Shown here: piece by piece, positions 18,763 through 28,392 of the stretch
Numbering within the stretch: the stretch's first letter is position 1
How the letters are laid out: every line of letters starts with the position of its first letter
NCBI GenBank assembly: GCA_910584655.1
Contig: CAJUBJ010000002.1
Coordinates: 195,480-259,479, forward strand
Reading direction: 5' to 3'
DNA length: 64,000 nucleotides
DNA from: an uncultured Bacilli bacterium
GTDB taxonomy: Bacteria; Bacillota_I; Bacilli_A; RF39; UBA660
Translations under genes and position numbers: made by a program
The notes under the pieces: model-generated
Database searches by the model: none
What the model was told of the DNA's origin: nothing
What the model saw: only the letters and a program-made list of their open reading frames with translations

Positions 18763-21700
18763 TCATATTTTTTTAGAACTCTTTATAGCAAAATTGCATG
18801 ATAAGTTTTGAGATAAATTTTGATATTTATTTTGTTCTCTTTTAAATATATCTTCAATGTACTTTATATCTTTTTCTTTTTGGGCATTTGAAGTAAATTC
18901 TTTTATCACTTCTAAAAATGGTTTAATATCAAATTTACTAGCAAGATTATAATCATAGGTACGATATGCTGTATAATTATTTTCTAATCTTGTAAGAATA
19001 TTTGAGTATATTGCTATTTCGTGGGTACGATTATATTTATTATATAATTGTTTTATCTTTCCTACTTCATTATTAGATATTTTTTCTTTATCTATAGCTA
19101 TGATTGGAAGACCATTTTTATTCCTTTTATTTTTAAATTCTTTACTTATAGTAAGGATTTTTTCAATATATGATGCATCTTCTAATCGACTTGCATCAAT
19201 TAATAAATAATCTGGTTCTATAGTAGGAATATTTGAATTATTGTAATTAGGCCTTATTGCATATTTATCAATGATAATAGTATTATTAATATCTCTAGTA
19301 TTATCAATTAGTTCACGTGGAATCATATATTTTTCTTCTATTGAATTTTTATTTTTTGTAATAAATTTATTTGACATTTCTATTATTGCGTCTTCTTTTA
19401 GTCCATCAAAACCAAATAAATAATCTGTTTTAAATACTAAGTTGTCACTAGATATTAAACTTGTATTTATTCCTTTATTTAATTTATTTATCGTGTTATG
19501 CCATGCTAACATATAACTATTGCTATTTGCTAGTTCTTCTTCTATGTTAATATTGCATATTAGATATAGAAAGTCAGCTGGGGTTTGATAAATTTTTAAA
19601 TTTTGACATAATTCAGTTTCTATGTAAGATTTATTTACACAATATTTATTTTTTATTTCATAGTTATATATTTTACTATACATACTTTTTATTTTATTTT
19701 CTAAAGCAAATGATTCGTGCATAGAAATAATTTTGTAATTAGAATCCATCTTTTTTAATTTTGATGGTTCTATATTCATTATATTCTTTAAACTATCAAT
19801 AAATTCATATTCTTCTTTATATATTTTTTTATCTATTCCATAGATACTATATTTATTTAAAAAGCTTTTAGCTTCTTCTAAAGATAGTTTAAAATGTTTT
19901 GCTATAAAGTATTCTTTTATTTCTTCATCTTTTCTACTGCTTATTATTAATTCAGTTAATTTTTTTTCTGTATTATTTTCATAATATTTTATATCATTAT
20001 ATGTACTAGCAGTATCTATATAAAGAGGACGTTTTAATATTTTTTTATCACTATAATATCTAGGGATTAAGTATAATAAGTAATTAAATATATTAGTATA
20101 AACTTCTTTGTCAATATCTTCTTCACTTAATACAGATATCATTTTCGGAATATTTCCAATGTATTTACGATTTTTGCCTATTACAGAATTAAGAAATAAT
20201 TTTAATGTTTCTAATATAGTGGTATTTAAATCAATATCATCAAAATCGTAGAATAGTGAGTTTATGATGTGTGATGATAATTTGAAGTTTTTATTTATTT
20301 CAGTAATAATTTCTTGAACTTGTTTATTTTTAGTTATTTGTTCAAGCATGAATAGTTTAAAATATGGTATTTTTTCATTTAAAAAGTTAAAGTCAATTGT
20401 ATTTAATAAATATTGATTTCTGTTTAGTAATTTTTGATATGTATTATAAGTTTCTGAATCATATCTAAGAAGATATTTTATCATGTCATTGTTACAAAAA
20501 TGTTTTTGTTCATCAAGAGTCAACATTGGCATTATATATGATACTAGGTTTGGATTATAGTTTTCAATTAAGTCTTTAGAATTAATAATAGATAATAGTT
20601 CTTTATTATTTTTTACAAGATTAATAAGATTATATATGTTTTCTTTGTCATCACTTATTAGAAGCTTTGTTATAACTTTTTTGTCACTCAAAATATTTTT
20701 TATAAATTCATTATCTAATTCTTTAATTATTGAAATTATTATTTCAGAATCTAAACTTTTTAATTCTTCTATATTATTTAATAAATATTTTTTCAGATAA
20801 TCATCTAATTTATATGTTTTATCATTTAATAAAATTGAACGTATTTCTCCATTATCTGAGAATGGTTTGCGATAGTTGTTTGGAATGTTTTCAATTAATT
20901 TTACAATAACTTTGTTATTATTGATTGGTTTAATATTAAGAATGAATCTTGTTTTTTCTTCTGGAGAAAATTTTCCTATTTCAAATAAGTAAATTAATGA
21001 ATTATAGTTATGTTCATCAACACTATTATAAAGTTTATTAATCACTTCTTTATTTTTTAAAATTGCTTTTTTAAATGTTTTATTAACTAACATTATATTT
21101 ATAATAGCTTGTAGATTAAAGATTTTAATTTTTTCTTCACTTAAGTCTTTATATAATTCTGTTGGTAATGTTTTTACTATATCGGCAAAGTCGTAGTCAT
21201 TTTCACATTCTAATTTTTTTACTAATTCATTATATAAATGTGGTCGTGATTTAAATAATGATTCTACTTCTTTTTTATTTAAATATTTAATTAATTTTAT
21301 ATCATTATCAGTTGTTTTTTCTTTTTTATTTAAGATAATGTTTAAAACTATTTTAGTTGGTATTGAACTTAGAATGTAAGAATCAGTACAAGTTGATAGT
21401 ATTTTTTTTATTGATTTATTTTTTAGTAGTTCTTCTTGTACTTCATTGTTTGTATCTTTTAAAAGATGAAATAGAACTTCTTCGTTATTAATGTTTGCTA
21501 TTAATGAATTTACTTTATTTTTAGTTAGATATTTAAAAATTTTATTTTGATAATTGTAGTCTTTTGGTAATTTGCTAATATATATATTAAGAAACTTTTC
21601 ATTATTTATTAAATCTTTAGGATTATTATAACTATTAGCAAAATCATTTATGGCTTTAAATGAATAAACTGAGAATACACTTGTATCTTCTAATAAACGA

Positions 21701-22203
21701 TTAATTGTTTCTTTTTTTAGAGTATTAAAACATAAACCACTTGTAATTAGATAGTTATCTATTTCAATATCATTTCTTAGTTGCTTTATTTCGTCTTCTG
21801 TTAAATCGCATAGAATGTCTTCTGATGATAATATTCTATCTTCTTTTATTATACTTTCTTTAAGTTTTCTAGACTTCATTAAAGTTAAGCGTGGCTTATT
21901 ACAATTTGAAGTTAAAGAAGGTAGCATTGAACCATCAATATCAGTCTCATCAAGAATGTTTATAAAATCTTCTCTTTCGATTAATTCATTTAATTCTTCT
22001 ACTAATTCAAATTTATTACATAAGAACATATATATATAAATATATTGTTTTGTGTTTTGATCAAAATTAAATTTACTTGTAATTATTCTTTTGTTTATTT
22101 CTAAAATTATTTTTTCTATTATATCTGAGTTATTTTTATTTTCTTCTAATGACTTAAGCAAAAATTCATTTTGAGGATTATTCAATATATCATCTAGTAC
22201 CAT
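18763..22203 (-). CDS. Giant cytoplasmic protein, unknown
   Basis: A 1146-residue soluble protein, the largest in the window. The start at 22203 has AAGGAG 9 bases upstream. The first two thirds are a regular succession of short Leu/Ile/Asn/Lys-rich helices, looking like a helical-repeat solenoid. Residues about 980-1110 look like an alpha/beta domain (TIEPDYLLIDASRLED, LPIIAIDKEK). No catalytic motif or membrane helix is recognised. An extended -10 (TGTTATAAT) lies just upstream. Transcribed alone, after the terminator of the MYG1 gene. Confidence 0.7.
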   Translation of the reverse strand: MVLDDILNNPQNEFLLKSLEENKNNSDIIEKIILEINKRIITSKFNFDQNTKQYIYIYMFLCNKFELVEELNELIEREDFINILDETDIDGSMLPSLTSNCNKPRLTLMKSRKLKESIIKEDRILSSEDILCDLTEDEIKQLRNDIEIDNYLITSGLCFNTLKKETINRLLEDTSVFSVYSFKAINDFANSYNNPKDLINNEKFLNIYISKLPKDYNYQNKIFKYLTKNKVNSLIANINNEEVLFHLLKDTNNEVQEELLKNKSIKKILSTCTDSYILSSIPTKIVLNIILNKKEKTTDNDIKLIKYLNKKEVESLFKSRPHLYNELVKKLECENDYDFADIVKTLPTELYKDLSEEKIKIFNLQAIINIMLVNKTFKKAILKNKEVINKLYNSVDEHNYNSLIYLFEIGKFSPEEKTRFILNIKPINNNKVIVKLIENIPNNYRKPFSDNGEIRSILLNDKTYKLDDYLKKYLLNNIEELKSLDSEIIISIIKELDNEFIKNILSDKKVITKLLISDDKENIYNLINLVKNNKELLSIINSKDLIENYNPNLVSYIMPMLTLDEQKHFCNNDMIKYLLRYDSETYNTYQKLLNRNQYLLNTIDFNFLNEKIPYFKLFMLEQITKNKQVQEIITEINKNFKLSSHIINSLFYDFDDIDLNTTILETLKLFLNSVIGKNRKYIGNIPKMISVLSEEDIDKEVYTNIFNYLLYLIPRYYSDKKILKRPLYIDTASTYNDIKYYENNTEKKLTELIISSRKDEEIKEYFIAKHFKLSLEEAKSFLNKYSIYGIDKKIYKEEYEFIDSLKNIMNIEPSKLKKMDSNYKIISMHESFALENKIKSMYSKIYNYEIKNKYCVNKSYIETELCQNLKIYQTPADFLYLICNINIEEELANSNSYMLAWHNTINKLNKGINTSLISSDNLVFKTDYLFGFDGLKEDAIIEMSNKFITKNKNSIEEKYMIPRELIDNTRDINNTIIIDKYAIRPNYNNSNIPTIEPDYLLIDASRLEDASYIEKILTISKEFKNKRNKNGLPIIAIDKEKISNNEVGKIKQLYNKYNRTHEIAIYSNILTRLENNYTAYRTYDYNLASKFDIKPFLEVIKEFTSNAQKEKDIKYIEDIFKREQNKYQNLSQNLSCNFAIKSSKKI

Positions 22204-22250
22204 AATGCCCAACTCCTTATTCTTTAATAATTATAACATTATTGATAATA

Positions 22251-22273
22251 AAAAAAAAGGAATTTTATTCCTT
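22251..22273 (-). terminator. Terminator of the MYG1-family gene
   Basis: A 7-bp stem (22257-22263 with 22267-22273) and a minus-strand U8 run, overlapping the stop codon region. Confidence 0.75.
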
Positions 22274-23182
22274 ATTTTCAAGAGCTTTATGTGCTAGCTT
22301 TATAGCATCGTCAAGGGTTTCAGCACAAGCTAAGAATCCTGTTGCATGAACAAATCTAGCTGTTTCGATATTTGATATTTTCACAAGTTCTTCATCATGC
22401 AAACCACGATAGCTTTTAGGAAAGTTGACTACTAGTTCTTTTGATTGTTCATTTATAGTCATTGGTTTTATATTGTATCCTCCTCTATTTGAAGGAAGAA
22501 TAACAATTTTTATATTCTTCGCAATTTCTTTTTTAGAATTAAAGATTGCTTCAGAATATGGCATATATGTATCTAGTATTAAGATATTGTCTTTTACTTT
22601 ATCTATATTTTCTTCAACTAACTTACTTGCTTTTATTGTAGCATTTTCTTTTTTTATTAAATGATCAAAAATGATTTCAGCAATATTTACTGCTTCTTTA
22701 AAGTTTTCATTATTATCTGTTTCTTCATCCCAAGTGTTATTAAACATATCGATTATTTTGTCTAAGTCTAATAGTTTATAATCTGCATCTATTTTGGGGA
22801 ATAATCCATTATCAATACCATCTATTTGTTTTACTAAGTTTTCTTCAATTTTATGATAAAGTTTTTCTACATCTAGTGTGTTTATTTTTTTTAGATATTC
22901 TCGGCCATATTTTTCCCATAATAAACCAAAAGAACAATATTTTATTTTGGAATTTTCACGATATCTTGCATTTGGGCCATGATGATCAAACTCACCAAAT
23001 CCTATGTCATATATTATGGCAGTTGAAGATGCGGGAACATCTTTTACGGAAGCACGATACACGATAGGATTTTCTATTAACTTCGATAAAAACATAGTTG
23101 AAAACACATCATCTGGATGAAATTTGCTATCATGTGTAATTAAATTAGCTTCTTCTATATTTTTTGTTATTTTTATGTTCAT
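22265..23182 (-). CDS. MYG1/UPF0160 family protein
   Basis: A 305-residue protein of the MYG1 (UPF0160) family, relatives of DHH-type phosphoesterases; eukaryotic MYG1 is a 3'-5' RNA exonuclease. Seen here: THDSKFHPDDVFS near the start, YDIGFGEFDHHG with its His pair, and the family-typical end (TARFVHATGFLACAETLDDAIKLA). Start set at 23182 (AGGAAG upstream). It overlaps the 3' end of the preceding membrane-protein gene by about 38 bases. Confidence 0.88.
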   Translation of the reverse strand: MNIKITKNIEEANLITHDSKFHPDDVFSTMFLSKLIENPIVYRASVKDVPASSTAIIYDIGFGEFDHHGPNARYRENSKIKYCSFGLLWEKYGREYLKKINTLDVEKLYHKIEENLVKQIDGIDNGLFPKIDADYKLLDLDKIIDMFNNTWDEETDNNENFKEAVNIAEIIFDHLIKKENATIKASKLVEENIDKVKDNILILDTYMPYSEAIFNSKKEIAKNIKIVILPSNRGGYNIKPMTINEQSKELVVNFPKSYRGLHDEELVKISNIETARFVHATGFLACAETLDDAIKLAHKALENKE

Positions 23183-24416
23183 ATTTTTTTCTTCCTTTCG
23201 TTGTAGTAAATCTTGCAAACTTTATTAACTCATTTAATGATACCGCAATTAAGCTAAATAACATACAAGAAATAAAGTTATGTAAATAAATATTACGAGT
23301 ATTAAAGTAGGTTGTAAAATTAAAGATTAAAGAAATTACTATGCATGATAATATGAATATTATCATTCTTATATTTTTTAACGATATAAAGATGTTTTTT
23401 AGAATATTTCTTTCACTAAAATAAGAAAAAGTCATATAAAGATTAATAAAAATGAAAATGATGTAATATAAAGTATTTCCAAATTCATTTGTTCCTCCTT
23501 GAGATAAGATTAGCATATATGGAATATTTAAAACAAATAAAATAAGAAAGCTTTCAAATATTGAAAAGATTATTTCTTGTTTGCCAATAAAAACATTTTG
23601 GGGCTTTGGTTTTCTTTCCATTATATCTATGTCATATGGCATTTTTTTATAAACTAATTCACAAGTTATAATTGTAAATACTTTTAATAGAATTACTAAC
23701 AATATGTTATATTCTACTGGAAATCCAACTATGTTTAATAATAAATAACTTAGAATAAGTGGTAGATATGTTGTAATTAGGTATTTTATAGTTCTTATAT
23801 AGTTGTCATGTATTCCTCTAGCATTAAGTATTTTTTGATAAGCAAATTCTAAATTTTCAAATTCATAATATGTTGTTTCTTTATTAAGATATTTATTAAC
23901 TATTTTTAGATTATCAGAGTTAATAATAATGTTTTGTTTTATTTTTTTTAATGCTATTTCAGACTCGTTTATCATAGGAATTTTTGGATTGGAAACTTTA
24001 GAATTTATTATTATCATGTTTATTCCAGCATTTTTAAATCTCTTTATTATTTTGTTATCATATATGTTTGTAACAATAGTTTTTATGTGACTTATGTTTT
24101 CTTCATCTTTAAAACTAGTTATATATAATGTGTTTAAGGAGATTGGCATTGCTAAAAGACTTATTGATAAGGCATTTATTATGTATGTCATTGTTGCTGA
24201 AAAACTAGTATCATTTTCGAAAACTATTAAATTAATTATTAACGATGTAATAAAAAGAATTATACTTAATAAATATAATAATTTTGTTAGTTTAGCTGAT
24301 TTTTTATATAAGTCTTTTTTTACTACTTCTTTATTTTTTTTCTTTATAAACATTTTGAATATAATTATTACTATTAAAATAATTATTGATACTATGATAT
24401 TTAGATTCGTTGTCAT
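23145..24416 (-). CDS. P-type ATPase-like membrane protein lacking catalytic domains
   Basis: A 423-residue membrane protein. Segment 82-103 looks like the M4 helix (LLAMPISLNTLY). RFKNAGINMIIINSK (126-140) matches the P-domain strand before the GDH motif. GIHDNYIRTIKYL (201-213) aligns with the cytosolic helix entering M5, and DIDIMERKPK (262-271) with the M6-M7 loop signature (DIMxRPPR). The actuator TGES, the phosphorylated DKTGT, the nucleotide domain and GDGxND are all absent, so it cannot pump by the known mechanism. The reading frame is intact, with membrane helices to the end, which argues against recent decay. Confidence 0.7.
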   Translation of the reverse strand: MTTNLNIIVSIIILIVIIIFKMFIKKKNKEVVKKDLYKKSAKLTKLLYLLSIILFITSLIINLIVFENDTSFSATMTYIINALSISLLAMPISLNTLYITSFKDEENISHIKTIVTNIYDNKIIKRFKNAGINMIIINSKVSNPKIPMINESEIALKKIKQNIIINSDNLKIVNKYLNKETTYYEFENLEFAYQKILNARGIHDNYIRTIKYLITTYLPLILSYLLLNIVGFPVEYNILLVILLKVFTIITCELVYKKMPYDIDIMERKPKPQNVFIGKQEIIFSIFESFLILFVLNIPYMLILSQGGTNEFGNTLYYIIFIFINLYMTFSYFSERNILKNIFISLKNIRMIIFILSCIVISLIFNFTTYFNTRNIYLHNFISCMLFSLIAVSLNELIKFARFTTTKGRKKYEHKNNKKYRRS

Positions 24417-24442
24417 TCAATCACCAATATTTATTATATCAT

Positions 24443-24466
24443 AAAAAAAGTGCTTAAATTGCACTT
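24443..24466 (-). terminator. Terminator
   Basis: AAGTGC/GCACTT stem (24448-24453 with 24461-24466) and minus-strand U-run, overlapping the end of the 24454 gene. Confidence 0.75.
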
Positions 24467-24969
24467 AGTTGTTGAACTTTCTTTTCAAATAAGTAAGATT
24501 CATCTTGATTTTTAGGAAATTCAGAGGAAAAAGTTTTTTCTTCTGTGGATTCAGTAGTCGTATATGATGTAATAGTAATTATATTTTTTTCATCTTCAAT
24601 AATAGCTTCACTAGTTCTTATTTTTTTTGGTTCATCTTCAACATTTATTCTTACTATATCCATATAGATTCTGATATTTCCATCTTCTTTATCTTCAATA
24701 ATATAAGCTTCAAAACATCTATCTTCTTTTGCTTCTCTATCTTTTAAGCAAAGTGTTCCATTTATATATATTAAATCTTTTTCTTTGTGGGCAATAAATT
24801 CAACTATTTCTAATTCTGTAACAGTTGAATTTTTCATAGGATATGCTGTATCTCTTATTTCTTTACAATAGCTTAAGAGATTTAAAATTCTAGTTTGCTT
24901 TTTAAAACTTGATATTCCTACAAATTTATAATATTGTTCTACTAGATTTTTCATATCCTTTTTTTTCAT
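24454..24969 (-). CDS. Cytoplasmic protein, unknown
   Basis: A 171-residue soluble protein: helical N terminus with a pattern like a four-helix start (KNLVEQYYKFVGISSFKKQ), then a beta-rich acidic half. No family is recognised. The start ATG at 24969 lies 14 bases after the CDP-alcohol phosphatidyltransferase stop; an in-frame GTG three codons earlier is possible. The spacing suggests cotranscription with that gene. Confidence 0.6.
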   Translation of the reverse strand: MKKKDMKNLVEQYYKFVGISSFKKQTRILNLLSYCKEIRDTAYPMKNSTVTELEIVEFIAHKEKDLIYINGTLCLKDREAKEDRCFEAYIIEDKEDGNIRIYMDIVRINVEDEPKKIRTSEAIIEDEKNIITITSYTTTESTEEKTFSSEFPKNQDESYLFEKKVQQLSAI

Positions 24970-24983
24970 ATTACACACTGCCT

Positions 24984-25865
24984 TTATTTTTTGTAAAATA
25001 ATTTTTTTATGCCATCGTCTCTGTGTTCAAGATAAAAGTCAGTATCAAATAAATCATGAATAAGTTCTTCACATGATTTTAATTCTTTAACTTCTTCTTT
25101 TTGACGCATTAATATTTTTCTTTTCTCCTCTATTTCTGATAATGAAATAGTTACATCTTCTGTACCAGTATCAGGTAAGGTATCAGTTGGCACAATTTCA
25201 GATGATTTATTAATTGTTTTTTCTTGCTCTCTTTGTACATCTTGTGATGTAGCTATTTTTTTATAATCTGAAGCAACATAAAGGCTTGCTCCAATTGTTG
25301 GAATCGCTAGAATTGTAGATAGTAATTTAGGATTTAATTCTAGTAAACTATTTAATGATGTTACATTAATATAGTTTAGAATTTCTTTTACTGTTGGTGC
25401 AGCATGACAAAAGAAACTACCTACTATAGTAGCAGCTAATAGACAAGTCTTGGCTTTACCTGCAATACTTGATTTGGCGTTATTTCCGCGTTCAATACTT
25501 TTATAATTAATTGCCAATATACCTAGTTCTAAAGCAATAACACTTAAAAATATTGGATTTACAGTTGATAATAATATTAGACAAATGATACCAAATGCTT
25601 TGTCTGATAAACCATCTAAAAGACTTCCAAAAAATGACTCAACATGTAATCTTCTAGCTAATTGACCATCAATAAAATCTGTTGCGAAAAAACCTACTGT
25701 TGCTAGTCCTGCTGCAAAAGAACCTAATGTTGCATATATAGGTATTATTGCTATACTCCCTAATGATCGAATAAATGTAATTAGATTTACTAATACTTTA
25801 TTTCTAACATGATTTTTTCCGTATTTTTCTTCTTTTTCTAACTTAATAAATTTTTCTTTTTCCAT
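24984..25865 (-). CDS. CDP-alcohol phosphatidyltransferase family protein
   Basis: A 293-residue membrane enzyme that transfers a phosphatidyl group from CDP-diacylglycerol (or similar) to an alcohol. The complete family signature D-x2-DG-x2-AR-x8-G-x3-D-x3-D is present at Asp63, Asp66-Gly67, Ala70-Arg71, Gly80, Asp84 and Asp88. About five to six helices precede a charged cytosolic C-terminal tail of about 95 residues, which is longer than in PgsA. The acceptor alcohol cannot be told. A near-consensus sigma-A promoter lies just upstream. Confidence 0.85.
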   Translation of the reverse strand: MEKEKFIKLEKEEKYGKNHVRNKVLVNLITFIRSLGSIAIIPIYATLGSFAAGLATVGFFATDFIDGQLARRLHVESFFGSLLDGLSDKAFGIICLILLSTVNPIFLSVIALELGILAINYKSIERGNNAKSSIAGKAKTCLLAATIVGSFFCHAAPTVKEILNYINVTSLNSLLELNPKLLSTILAIPTIGASLYVASDYKKIATSQDVQREQEKTINKSSEIVPTDTLPDTGTEDVTISLSEIEEKRKILMRQKEEVKELKSCEELIHDLFDTDFYLEHRDDGIKKLFYKK

Positions 25866-25898
25866 AATCACAAAACCCCATTAATTAAAATTTCCTTT

Positions 25899-25927
25899 AT
25901 AATAGCAACAAGATATTCGATTGTCAA
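25899..25927 (-). promoter_or_regulatory. Strong sigma-A promoter
   Basis: On the minus strand TTGACA (25922-25927), a 17-base spacer and TATTAT (25899-25904) with an extended TG. It lies directly after the stop of the upstream gene and drives the CDP-alcohol phosphatidyltransferase gene. Confidence 0.8.
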
Positions 25928-26497
25928 CTATTGCACATTACTATATTTTATAATATATGTCATATATGCGTTACTTATTTCTATTTTAGTAATTTCATTT
26001 AAATTTGTATAAATAATTATGTCTGTTTGAAGATCTTCGATTTTCGCACTATATTTATATTCTCTTAGGGTTGTATATTTAGTTTCTCTTGGTTCTATAT
26101 CTTTTATTAAACTAAATATATAAGATGGATTTATATAATCTATATTAATTTTGGAAAAAGCTTCTTTTTTGTTACTTTCAGTATAGGAAAATCTTTCTGG
26201 TGATTTACAGGTTCCTGATTCGATTGTTTCACTAATCGTTCCTGAGCAATCAAAAGTATAAGTTTTACTTCCCATACTATCTAATAACAAATATTCATAA
26301 TCGTATTTATTTTGCAATAAATTTTCTTTTTGTTTTTCATAGTCTACAAATTCTTTTGGGCTCGTATCTGCAGATGGAATATTAATATCATCATATTTTT
26401 TTAGGAAAAAGCTGTCTGGTAAAATAAATACAATTACTATTAATGCTATTAATATTACTATTCCATAAATAATTAGTATTTTATTTTGTTTAGTCAT
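25928..26497 (-). CDS. Membrane-anchored protein, unknown
   Basis: A 189-residue protein with a single N-terminal membrane helix (residues about 8-27) and an extracytoplasmic domain with two cysteines (in FDCSG and GTCKS) that may form a disulfide. Eight bases after fmt, with ribosome site ATAGGTG, so probably cotranscribed with it. No family recognised. Confidence 0.65.
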   Translation of the reverse strand: MTKQNKILIIYGIVILIALIVIVFILPDSFFLKKYDDINIPSADTSPKEFVDYEKQKENLLQNKYDYEYLLLDSMGSKTYTFDCSGTISETIESGTCKSPERFSYTESNKKEAFSKINIDYINPSYIFSLIKDIEPRETKYTTLREYKYSAKIEDLQTDIIIYTNLNEITKIEISNAYMTYIIKYSNVQ

Positions 26498-26504
26498 AAT
26501 TCAC

Positions 26505-27440
26505 CTATTCTACTATTGAATGAAGTATTTTTTCTTTATTTAAGCCGTTAATATAATCTAAAGCTGGCATTGCTTTTTTACCAAATGGTTTAACTTTTGT
26601 TATATATATAACTTTGTCTTTTGTACATATACCTATGCTTTCTTTATTAATTTCGCATATTGTACCAGAGGAAAGATTACTATCTTTATCGCTTATATAG
26701 CATTCTAATACTTTAACTTCCAAGCCATTTATTATTGTATTTGCTGTTGGCCAAGGATATAGTCCACGTACTTTATTATATATTTCTTTTGCTGAAGCGT
26801 TAAAGTCTAAATGTTCTTCTTCACGAGTTATATTCCAAGCATATGTTGCTTCTTCATTGTTCTGAGGAGTTCTAGTATTGGTACCAGATACTATAGATGG
26901 TAAAGTTTCAATTAAAAGTTCTTTTCCAATTTGGCTCAATTTATCGTGTAATGTTCCAACGTTATCATCATCTTTTATTATATATTCTCTAGATGCAATA
27001 ATATCGCCTGTATCCATCTTTTTATCCATATACATAATTGTTATTCCTGTTTTTTCTTCACCATCTATTATAGCATGATGGATAGGAGCTCCTCCGCGCA
27101 ATTTTGGTAGTAATGAGGCATGAACATTAATACAACCAAATTTTGGATTGTTCAAAATAATCTCTGGAATAATTTGTCCATAAGCACAAGTAATTATTAT
27201 ATCAGCATTAGCATTTACAATTGGCATAAATTCTTCTTTTATTTTTGTTGGTTGGTAAATGTTTATTCCATGTTCAATTGCAACTTTTTTTATTGGAGTT
27301 GGAACTAGTTCATGATGGCGTCCAACTTCTTTGTCTGGTTGAGTAACAACCATTACTACATCTGTATGTTCAATAAGTGTTTCTAGAATTGGTACAGCAA
27401 AATCTGGTGTACCCATAAAGATTACTTTTGTATTTTTCAT
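26505..27440 (-). CDS. fmt: Methionyl-tRNA formyltransferase
   Basis: A 311-residue enzyme that formylates initiator Met-tRNA with 10-formyl-THF. Motifs: FMGTPDFA at the start, INVHASLLPKLRGGAPI with the catalytic His and the SLLP loop, MDTGDI with the catalytic Asp, and a C-terminal OB-like domain. Length is normal. Start at 27440 is chosen because AGGTGAT precedes it. It makes a functional link with fhs at 41075-42673, which supplies the formyl-THF. Confidence 0.96.
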   Translation of the reverse strand: MKNTKVIFMGTPDFAVPILETLIEHTDVVMVVTQPDKEVGRHHELVPTPIKKVAIEHGINIYQPTKIKEEFMPIVNANADIIITCAYGQIIPEIILNNPKFGCINVHASLLPKLRGGAPIHHAIIDGEEKTGITIMYMDKKMDTGDIIASREYIIKDDDNVGTLHDKLSQIGKELLIETLPSIVSGTNTRTPQNNEEATYAWNITREEEHLDFNASAKEIYNKVRGLYPWPTANTIINGLEVKVLECYISDKDSNLSSGTICEINKESIGICTKDKVIYITKVKPFGKKAMPALDYINGLNKEKILHSIVE

Positions 27441-27463
27441 TTTTATCACCTAATTAATTATAA

Positions 27464-27491
27464 CAAAAAATAGCGGATGTTTCGCCATTTT
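27464..27491 (-). terminator. Terminator after dnaI
   Basis: A 9-bp stem with one wobble pair (27467-27475 with 27483-27491) and minus-strand U6, between dnaI and fmt. Confidence 0.75.
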
Positions 27492-27503
27492 TATCTATTT
27501 TTT

Positions 27504-28388
27504 TTATTTTCTTTTATTTTCACCAATTAATTCCATATCTGAAGTTAATTGTTTTACTCTTTCAATTATACGTTTAGCTTTTATTTTTTCGTCAATATTT
27601 GAACTAATTATTAAATGAGTTTCTAATTCTTCTATATTTAAGTTAGAAGTAAAGAATGTTGTCTTATAATTATTCATACGATGTTGAAGGATTGTTCCTA
27701 ATATTTCATCTCTACTCCATTCAGTAACTTTTTCAGCACCTATATCATCAATAAGTAAAATATCAACATTTTCTAAATAATCAATTCGATCACCAAATGT
27801 ATCAAAGTCGCTTTTTAAATCACGTAGAAGTTCAGGAAAGTATACGATTTCTGTACTAACTCTTTTTTTAGATAGTTCATTTAATACTGCTGAAATAAGA
27901 TATGTTTTACCACAACCAAATGTCCCATGAAGGTATAATCCTTTAAAATTACCATTTTTATCATATGTATCACAAAATGTTATAAGCCACTTTATTGCAT
28001 TTGATCTATTTTTATCAGTTACATCAATATTACTTAGTGAAGCTAAAGAAAGTTCTTTATCTCTAGTCATACGATTAGCTTCTTTTTTTAAACGCTCTTT
28101 TTCATATTTACAAGGTGTGTATGAGAACACTATTTGTTTTTGTTTTTGTTCTGGAAAAAGGACGTGCCCTTCTAATCTATTTTTACAATAGATTAGGCCA
28201 CTACATTCACTACAATTATTTAATTCACATACAGTATCTTTTAGTGATGAAGTATACTTCATAGCTACCTTATCCTCAACATCTAGAGTTTTTATTAATC
28301 TTCTAAATTGTTGATTTGTGCAAGCTTCATCATAGCTTTTTTTTAGAGCTCTTTCATTAACTTTATTAGAAATTATTCTTTCTTCCAT
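27504..28388 (-). CDS. dnaI: Primosomal helicase loader DnaI
   Basis: A 294-residue AAA+ helicase loader. The N-terminal domain has a Cys cluster (CELNNCSECSGLIYC and a later CKY) typical of the DnaI zinc domain. The ATPase domain has Walker A GTFGCGKTY, Walker B ILLIDDIG and a sensor TTFFTSN; the C-terminal RIIERVKQL block supplies the arginine finger region. It loads the replicative helicase together with DnaB, encoded just upstream (4-base gap). Confidence 0.93.
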   Translation of the reverse strand: MEERIISNKVNERALKKSYDEACTNQQFRRLIKTLDVEDKVAMKYTSSLKDTVCELNNCSECSGLIYCKNRLEGHVLFPEQKQKQIVFSYTPCKYEKERLKKEANRMTRDKELSLASLSNIDVTDKNRSNAIKWLITFCDTYDKNGNFKGLYLHGTFGCGKTYLISAVLNELSKKRVSTEIVYFPELLRDLKSDFDTFGDRIDYLENVDILLIDDIGAEKVTEWSRDEILGTILQHRMNNYKTTFFTSNLNIEELETHLIISSNIDEKIKAKRIIERVKQLTSDMELIGENKRK

Positions 28389-28392
28389 AATA

